Assembly (NCBI GenBank): GCA_037157565.1
Contig: JAZHRO010000019.1
Span: forward strand, 64,912,501 to 64,976,500
Direction of reading: 5' to 3'
Origin: Thalassia testudinum
Lineage: Eukaryota; Streptophyta; Magnoliopsida; Alismatales; Hydrocharitaceae
Length of the DNA stretch: 64,000 nucleotides
Position numbers and translations under genes: made by a program
The notes under the pieces: model-generated
Seen by the model: the letters and a program-made list of their open reading frames with translations, nothing else
The model's database searches: none
What the model was told of the DNA's origin: nothing
Shown: positions 34,801-43,800 of the stretch, one piece after another
Layout of the letters: each line of letters begins with the position of its first letter
Position numbering within the stretch: the stretch's first letter is position 1

Positions 34801-37800
34801 ATTTTAGTTTTATGTTTTTTTGGTGCTAATAAATTAGGCATTTATATTTTATTTTTATTTTTACTTCTAATCTTATGCTTTTATCTAAATGAAAAAAAAA
34901 TGAAGAGCTAAATAACTAGTACATGGATTAAGCTAAGACAATTGGAGGTAATTTGATCTAATGCAAATAGATCCCCACAACCCAAATTCAGGATCTTAAT
35001 CCCATTTCCCCCTCATATGTAGAGCCTATCAATTGAACAACAGATTTGATTCAATGGACACCAATATTCCTAATTTTCTACTATGAAATAAAATAATAAT
35101 AATAATCTTAATTAGTAAGCATGATGGCCAAAATTTATGATATTCTTAATTGAATGTCTTTCCCTATAGCTCTTAACTTGAAAAATGTTATGAATCAAGA
35201 CCATTGTCAACTTCAATGTTGATACTTATTTTCAACTCATCCTCAACTAAAAGAAAGATGTTTTTTTTGCAAAAATAGTATCTTTCAACAATATATATAT
35301 ATAGGAAAAGGATCCAGTGAGTACAGTGCCCATAAATCTTCCGAAAAGCCTAAAATGATGATCATTAGATCGCACAATTGTTTGATGAAACCACTCCACT
35401 ACACCATAAGTGATTTTAACCAACCCAAATAAACCATCGATTAATTTTGAAATATTCAATCACAATTATCTTAACATATATGAAATATAACAATAAATCC
35501 CCAAAATCACATATTGATTGTTTTCCATAATAATGTCAATTGCTTATATTATAATCAATTATGTATTAGCTTGTATTACAACTCGATTATCTATTATTTT
35601 ATGTGTTGCTGGCTTTATTACAACTCAACTATCTATTTTTTTATGTATTATTGACTTGTATTATAGCTTAACTCCCAACATCCTTATTACTCGATTAATA
35701 CTAATTTTACAACTCAACTATCTAGTATTTTATGTTGCTGGCTTGTATTACAACTCGACCGTCTATAATTTTATATGTTATTAGCTTGTATTACAACTTG
35801 ATTATCTATTTTTTTATATGTTACTATCTTATATTACAACTCGATTATCTATTATTTTAGGCGTTGTTGGCTTGTATTACAATTCAATTCCCACCATCCT
35901 TATTATTCAATATCTCTTTGTAACACAAAATTTAACTTCTTGTCATTTTTTTGATTGGGCATTCCTTATATAATTGTAATGTATTACAAAACAACATGAT
36001 CAAAAGTAAGAGTTCATTTAACTAGATAATCCATTACAACACTATTTCCATTTCGTTACAACAATATATCCTTTCGTTACAATGAATGTGTCTAGTTGTT
36101 ACAATCACGTGATAATAATTACAATTACTCTTCTACATCGTTACAACATTTTTATAGTATTCATTACATATTTTTATACGATTCTAATCATCGTACACTG
36201 TTTTGTATTCATTACCTTCTATTTTTATTATATAAATCAAAGCAATATATTACAAGAGATTCACATGTCTATTTTTAGTACTTAGATACTTTTGCATTAT
36301 TCTTTTTTGGCATGTTATCAATTATGTTATGTTTAATTTCAAATTCTCATCTTCGTTCAATCTCGATGTTGTTACAATACCGCTTTACTCATTATTGGTG
36401 ATATTTCTGTGGATCGCTCAATTGATATCAGGCTCAAGTTTAGTTTTGTAGGCACTGTACTCTCTAGATCTGCCCCATACACACACACACAATCAACATT
36501 CTCTTTTATGGTTGTTGCTTCAATGATTCTTTTATTATAATCCTTAGACAAATGATGGATTAAGTTGTTCTATTTGCACATATAAAATTATTTTCAAAAT
36601 AGTGATTTGCAGACCTTTCAAAAAAAAAAGTAGTGATTGGCTGAGAAACGACTCAAACTTTATCACTATAAATTTTCATTCAAGTTAAAATGTGAGAGGT
36701 GGGTTGGAAGCGGTATGTAAGCAAATGTATTACAAGCTAGTATTATTCAAACAAATCCAGAGAGATGGCACGTCTAGCGGAGACAAGTCAATGCATTCAC
36801 AACCATGCCGGTGGCATCAACCATGGAACAATACGAAAGACTCTAAGTCCAGGAGGATTTGATACAAAAAAAAGAAAACTTAAGTCTCCACTTGATTTAG
36901 CTGTTGTCACCCAAAGAAACAGATAAGAGAAACTCATTAGCATACTTCATCAGATGGTCAAATACATTGATCGTAGATAGCAATGCATTAGTTGTTGCGT
37001 TTGCTTCAGCGCCTACTGCAATGACTTCGACAATGACAATAACACCAACTAACACCACCACCAGCCTCGCAGCCACCCCATGTTCCCTTCTCCTCCACCT
37101 TCTTCAAAGCGAGGACTCTTCTCCCCACGATCATGGTTGTTCAACTTCAGCACCTCCTTATAAAGCCGAACCGCCCCCACAGCATCGTCCACCACAATGG
37201 CACCCTCTCCCTTACGGTCTTCCTCCTTATTCTTCTTTCTCTTCTCCACATTCACCAACTGCAACCGCCTCCCCTGAAAGGCCACTCCTTCCTCTCCTTC
37301 ACCATTACCGTCATCACCCTCCCTCCACCTCTCAACCACCAGTGCCACCACCAACACCCATCAGCAACAACCACTCACTCCTTCCTCTCATTCTCCTCTT
37401 CATCCTCCCATGCCCCACATCCAACACAGCCACCTCCCTCCTCTACATGAACCCATCTTCCCTTCTGGCCAAATTTGCACAATCTCGTCCCTCTCTTTCC
37501 ATGCAACGACCACCCAACGCTCCCTTATCTCCACACTGACGACCTCATCAACTTCATTCATTCGATTGCTGCACACACTCCAATTTCACCCTCCACCATC
37601 AGTCATCTTCATCCCATGTTCCTCCCCTGTCTCTTCTTCTTCCTTTTCTTTTTCTTACACTAACATAAAAAAACACTAAATACACCACCACCTCTCCCCT
37701 CTTCTTCATCACCGTCCACCACTAGACCACCCATGTCCACGGAACATGGCCACTGCCTAACCACCGCAGCCAACCTTGCACTTCCTCTTTCTCCTCTCAC

Positions 37801-40800
37801 AACCTCTCCTCCTTCTCTTCATTCTCCCCTAACCCATCACCGTTCACAACCACCACCACAACATAGCCCAACAACTTCCCTCACCAAATTCACACATCCT
37901 TCAACATCTCCGCCACAACCGAAACCATCTCTCTCTTCCTTATCCTCCCTCTAACACACTCATCAACTTTGCACAATCAATTATGCTCCAACCTTCTCTA
38001 ATTTCATCCTCCACATCTAGCCACTTTCATCTCCTGTTCTTCCCCTGAAGCTCCTCCTTCCTCTTATTTCCTTACGTTAACATTAAAGAAAAAAATCACC
38101 AGCCACTACCATTGCCACCAATAGCCAACACCACATCCTCCCTAACCTCCTCCTTCACGAAAGCACCATCACAACCGCCACCATCCTTCCTCCTCTTTGG
38201 CAGCTCACGACATTCAGGCTTAATACTCTTCTTTTTATTTTATTTTATTTGTCTTCTTGTAATTGATATGAATTTTAAGAGTTTATTGCATGCAATATTT
38301 TGCCACTACGTAATGTGTGATTGATTTCATCAGTCTAGTATAAGAGAAATCTAGGGAGCATATTTTGGAACAGAAAATTAATGTTCAAATCACATAAATT
38401 ATGTTGAAACTTGAGTTAGGCTATACCCTTGGAGTTGATTCATAGATGATAGTCTAAGAGTTGATTCATAGATGATAGTCTAAGCCTAAGGAAAACATAA
38501 TTGAATTGGATATTAGTTTAATATTTAAATAAACCCCTAGTAAAGCTAAATCACTTAGGCCATGATTTCATTAATCATACTGTTTGAGATCTCCAGCCAA
38601 TTATTTAAAACATTCGTTTGTTATTACATCTCCACTAAAAAAATATACATAGCATCAATTCTAACCTTAAATTTAGTAATAGATGATCCGGATACAATCG
38701 AGATTCACGTATAATAATCTCCCTGAGGATTTGACCTGACTTACTACCTATACATATTTTCAAAAGTTGATTTTAAGTAAAATTATGTGCTTTGACGACG
38801 AGCGACACCAATTGACATCTCCAGCAAGGATGCAGGTGCAAGGACGAGATCCGATTAAAAACAAGACCACCTTGCAGTGACTGATCTATGCACGACAACA
38901 CTAAAGGAGGTCGATGTCGGCCTAGTAACACTGGAGGAGGTTCGAAGGATGCCTCACAGTAGCCAAAGACCCCCCCTGAGCTCGTCGATCCAGCAGGCCA
39001 TGGTGATGCACTCGACAGAGCCGACAACAACGAAGTCGTCAAGGGCGATGATCTAGATGGGGGCAATCCCACTCGACCTCCAGCAGCGATGGATGTTTGT
39101 TGGATTCCATTACAAAAAACCCTAATAGGGTTCTATTTGGATTTTTTATCTTTAACCCCTTTTTTTATATATGTTGTTGGATTGCTTCTTTTGGAAGCAT
39201 ATGTCAAAAAAAAAAAAACAAAAAGCAAAAGAGAAAAAAAAAATGAAAGACAAAGATAGGGAAAAAAAGGGTGTTGATGAAAGAAAAGGAAGAATTGGTT
39301 GATTCCAAAAAGGTTAAGAAAAAAGAAAAGAACGAAAAGAAAAGGATGAAATTGAAACATTGATGCAGAAGAGAAGGGGGGAGAAGCTCTTCTCTATGTA
39401 GTTTCTTCTCCCATACGAGTATAGGAGAAAGGGGGAATGTGAGTGAGAGCCTATTGTGACCCCTATATAAAGGAGACGCATTCTTTGAAGTTCTCACATA
39501 AGAGGAGCTCAATATTGGTTCCTATATAAAAGGAACAATTTCCTAGTCCCTATGCAAGAGAAGTCTACTAAGAGATGTCATATGAGAAAGGCCTACTTTT
39601 AGCAGTGTCGTAAAAATCGATAGTCGGTATTCAGTCCGTCAGGTCACTAACTAAGAATTATACGGTATGCAGGGGGATTAGTCGAGAGGTATTTGGTCAA
39701 GTATTTTTTAAATATTTAAATAAATAAATATAACAAGTAAAATATACCATTACATAAAAGTAAACCATTTTCAAGCCCAAAATTATAAAAACAAGCTACA
39801 AATCATAAATCCAACGAAAGAAAAGCACAAGTTTGAAGTACTAAGGCAGTTGAGAAAGAGAATAAAATCGTAAGTGAACTCTTTATGGAAAAATCGAGGG
39901 CATAGTCAGCTGGGTAGACCGACTACTCGACTAAGTAGTCAGGCTTGCCGACTATAAGCCTAAGTATGGGTTATTCAGTCAATTAAGGGACTGACTAGGA
40001 GTAGTCAGCTAACTACTTGGCCGACTCGACCGATTTTTACAGTTAAGACTTCTAGTTTCTGCATGGAAGAGGCCTAATATCGAACTTCAAGGGAGAGACC
40101 CACTCTTAAAATCTCCAATAGGGAAGGCACCAACACTACTTAAGATCTCTAAGAGAGGGACCAATTAAAGTCAACTTCAACAATTCATGTACCAGACTAC
40201 AGCTTACGTTGATGTGTTATCATCAACATACCCACCTTTGAGCAAAGAATAAGAATGCACCTACTATCATCCTCCTGGAGGAAAGCCATGACCCAGTTGC
40301 ACCAGTTAAGAGTTGAGTTTTGCTTATAAGAGTGAGAAATTATGTTGTGTACAAGCTGAACATTTCATGCTCCAACTTAAAGGGGAGTGTTGAAAGAAAT
40401 GAATATTGTTGGGTACGTAATTGGAGAATGTACGACCCAATTGAGGGATTTGCAAGTCACTTATGCCAAAGCTAAGGATCACTGGCAATGAACACTACAC
40501 CAGCAAACAAAGTGGGTACATCTAGGTAGTAGAGTCCACCTCTCTCTATTCCACCACCAATCATCTCATTGGTGCGTCTATCCTAGAAGTAACAATGTGT
40601 GTTGTCAAAAATAACTTTGCACTAAAGGTCCTTACATATCTTACTAACCAACAGTAGACTCATGAAAAACTTCGGGACACAATGCACATCTTTAATCTTC
40701 AGAGCAAAGGAAAGCTGGACCTCTCCAACTGTGGTAACAAATGAGGCTACTCCATTAGCAACTTGAACCTCTCAAATTCCACATGGCTTGGATACATTCT

Positions 40801-43800
40801 TGAACTCCTCTACTCTCCCAAGAAGATGAATCAAAGCACCAAAGTCAATGACCAATGGTCCAGGACTCCTATTACTCTTCCTTAATCCTCCATAAACAAA
40901 AAAAACAGCACCATACTAATCTGATTTTTGCCTTTTGTTTAGGTGAAAATAACTCTTGCATGAGAGAAGACTTATCATGCTGTTAAGAAGAAACTCCATC
41001 ATAAACGGTGAAAGAAGGCTCATCATCAACTAAATCATGGAACTTATCCATGAGCGAAGACATCAAGTAGCAACTCGAGGAGCAAACACCAGCTCCTCTT
41101 CCAAACATCCCACACACACGCATGGGCCCCCCCAACAGCTGCAACAAGCCACTAGTGCTCGGCCTTGCTACTACTGCACCCCCTCGATCTTCCGACAATA
41201 CTATTGGAGAGGCCACCAATGATACCGCTACTGCACCCCCTCAATCTTCCAACGGTGTTGCTGGCAAGGCCACCAGCAGCAACAACAGCGCTACTACAAT
41301 CGTGCTTCTCACCCAATCGTCATGTTGGATCACTACAACATTGGTGATCGGCTTATCTTGTTTGGTGCAGTGTTCTGAATGCCCACAGCATGCCTGCAAC
41401 ATGCCGATGAAATAACATTTTTCTGATGTGAGGCTAAATTAGTATACACATAATGCTGAAATGAAAGTGTCATTGATGCTTTGCGAAATAAAAAAATAAT
41501 ATGTTGATATCAACAAAATGGATGGTTATATGTACAATTGTTATGCTATTACCGTATTTTAAGGTTAACATAGACGACTCAGTGATCCATTTCTACCCAT
41601 TACTGTTGTCACATGCTTGTTGGAGTGATAAGAACTCTTACAAATATTTTCTCTCTATTTATTAGATCTTTAAGGTAATTTAGTTTCTTCAAAGTTAAAT
41701 AGTATTTATTTTTTATTCTCTAAGCTAGATTTAAGTTGCAATCATTAGATTTAGATCTTGTATGTTTTAATAATTACATTTGCAAAACGATGAGTTTATG
41801 GTAAATTAACTAGTTCTATGGTTGTTTGATCTACCAATTTTATAGAGTTAGATTGTTAAATCAGGATTAAATGCTTAAATATTTTTTGATAGGATTAATG
41901 TTAAAATATTTTTCAAATTTTTCCAAAATAATTATATAAATTTAATATAATCATAATCATTCTAATAGCAGTGAACAAGATACCGTCAGCACGCCAGTGA
42001 AATGAGGTGTTTTGGATCGAGGACTATATCTACATAGAAGGGGTATTGAAATACAAGGGTGTCAACAACATGTCACAATTTCGACCTCATTTACTATTTC
42101 GATAATAAGCAAGTCAACACGAGCATTTCAAGGCATGCTACTACCTACTAGTTGTTGCTCTATTGTTGCATGTAGATGTAGTTCCTAGCTGTTGCTACGA
42201 TGATCAGAGTGGTAGGTTCGGTTACTTTGATGGTGGTGCCATTTTAGCTCATGCCTTGCAAGGAAGAGGGAGGTGAGGTAATGGGTCACTGTTGGGTCAC
42301 ACGGAAGAGGGGAGAAGATTTAAGGTGGAGGGTATGTTGGAGTAACGAGGTGGGTTACAGTGGGAAAGATGAGGTAAAGGGAGGAGAAGGAAAAGATGGA
42401 GATGTCAATTTTGTCGTCATGCGTCGACTTGCCTTTGATATGTTCTCAGCATGCCTCTAAAATGAAATATTTTCGAGACATTGAAATCGTCTAAATCTAT
42501 CATCGAAATATGAGTGTTTCCACAACATGCCATCGGCATACCTCCAAAATGTGCACTTAGAAATTTATCGAAATCGGCATTTAGAACCTTAGTTTGATAA
42601 ATATTTCATAGGATACCAGATCACCAATCCAGGATCGCTGCTCTCATACCATGTAATAAGTAAAAATAAGTTTTCTATTTTTCAGGAAAACCTAACCTCT
42701 CTTTTATAGAAGAGAGCACTGGAAAAATTACAAGTGCAACATAGAATAAAAAAACAGCGATAACCTCTTCAAAAGTACATGTTAACATCTATAATATGGA
42801 GAAAGACAGGTGCATACAAGGGTATACTTCTTCCTTTCATCATTGTTTGTCCTTGAAATCTTGACGATTAAACAACCTAGTTAGAATTTAAGTGTTCAAT
42901 CCATACACCAGTGAAATATAATACAATCATTACTTCTAAAAATTTACATCAGAACAAGTACATGATTAGTACTGCAAGTGATTTGATTCCTCAGTTAGGC
43001 TGCTACGCTTCACCCGCTGCCATCTGTCTGCAATTTCTTACAGAGGGAAGAATACCACAGGCCCTTAGAGCAACCTATCCAAACCCTTCTCCCAAATACC
43101 CAACTCCACAGGTCCAGGGATGGAGCTTTGGGAGGCAAGTAGGGGCATTCGCCTCCCCTAACTTTTTAATTTCTTTAGAATTTATATGCCACAACCTTTA
43201 GCTTTAATAAACTGTCTCACGCTTTGCCCCCCAACCATCTGGTTGATGTTGATAAACAGAACTTCTTTTGACTTCACTTCCCTGACCTAAATTCCCGGCT
43301 CCAACCTCCCACAACATTGTGAAAAAAATCCATTATCCATTTTCACTTCAGAAGAGTCAATTTCTCGGCAACAATTCCACTACAATATGGAGACACAAAC
43401 CTTCTCCCCACACATAAAGATTTAAACGCAAATTTTCCCCGAAAAAAATCATTCCTACTCAACTCCCCCCAACATTGTGATCCATGTTCACTTCAAAACA
43501 GCCAATTTCTCCACGGCAATTAAGCTACAATATATGGGAAACAAAACCTAATTCTCCATACACATTAAAAACCAAAAAGAAAGCAGAATTTTTTCTCAAA
43601 AGAACCACTACACGGAAACTGCAAAAATTCAAGAGGCACTCCACTCACCAATAGATGATCTTCCCTTCGAGATCAAAGATATGCACAGACTGCCCCATGG
43701 ACTGCAATATCTTCAGGTACTGACAATCGGAGAGGCCGCCGCCACCACCACCACCCTGACGATCACAAGCAGCAGCAGCAGCAGCCACCGCATTATCCAC

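Larger units (their letters stand above)
28515..43648 (-). other. Intron 1 of PAS-Raf MAPKKK, 15.1 kb
   Basis: Lies inside the PAS coding region. It holds a zinc-knuckle pseudogene, a TRIM-like element, copia remnants, a SINE, a TIR element with a minisatellite, C-rich duplicated DNA, and two hAT-like elements, one nested in copia. Stretches 28515-29480, 36490-36900, 38484-39590 and 42788-43648 show nothing I can classify. Confidence 0.88.

Noticed and set aside
35518..36285. Open frames rich in Ile/Tyr/Cys resembling membrane proteins.
   Set aside because: They are translations of the AT-rich 43-bp repeat and adjoining TTACAA-rich DNA.
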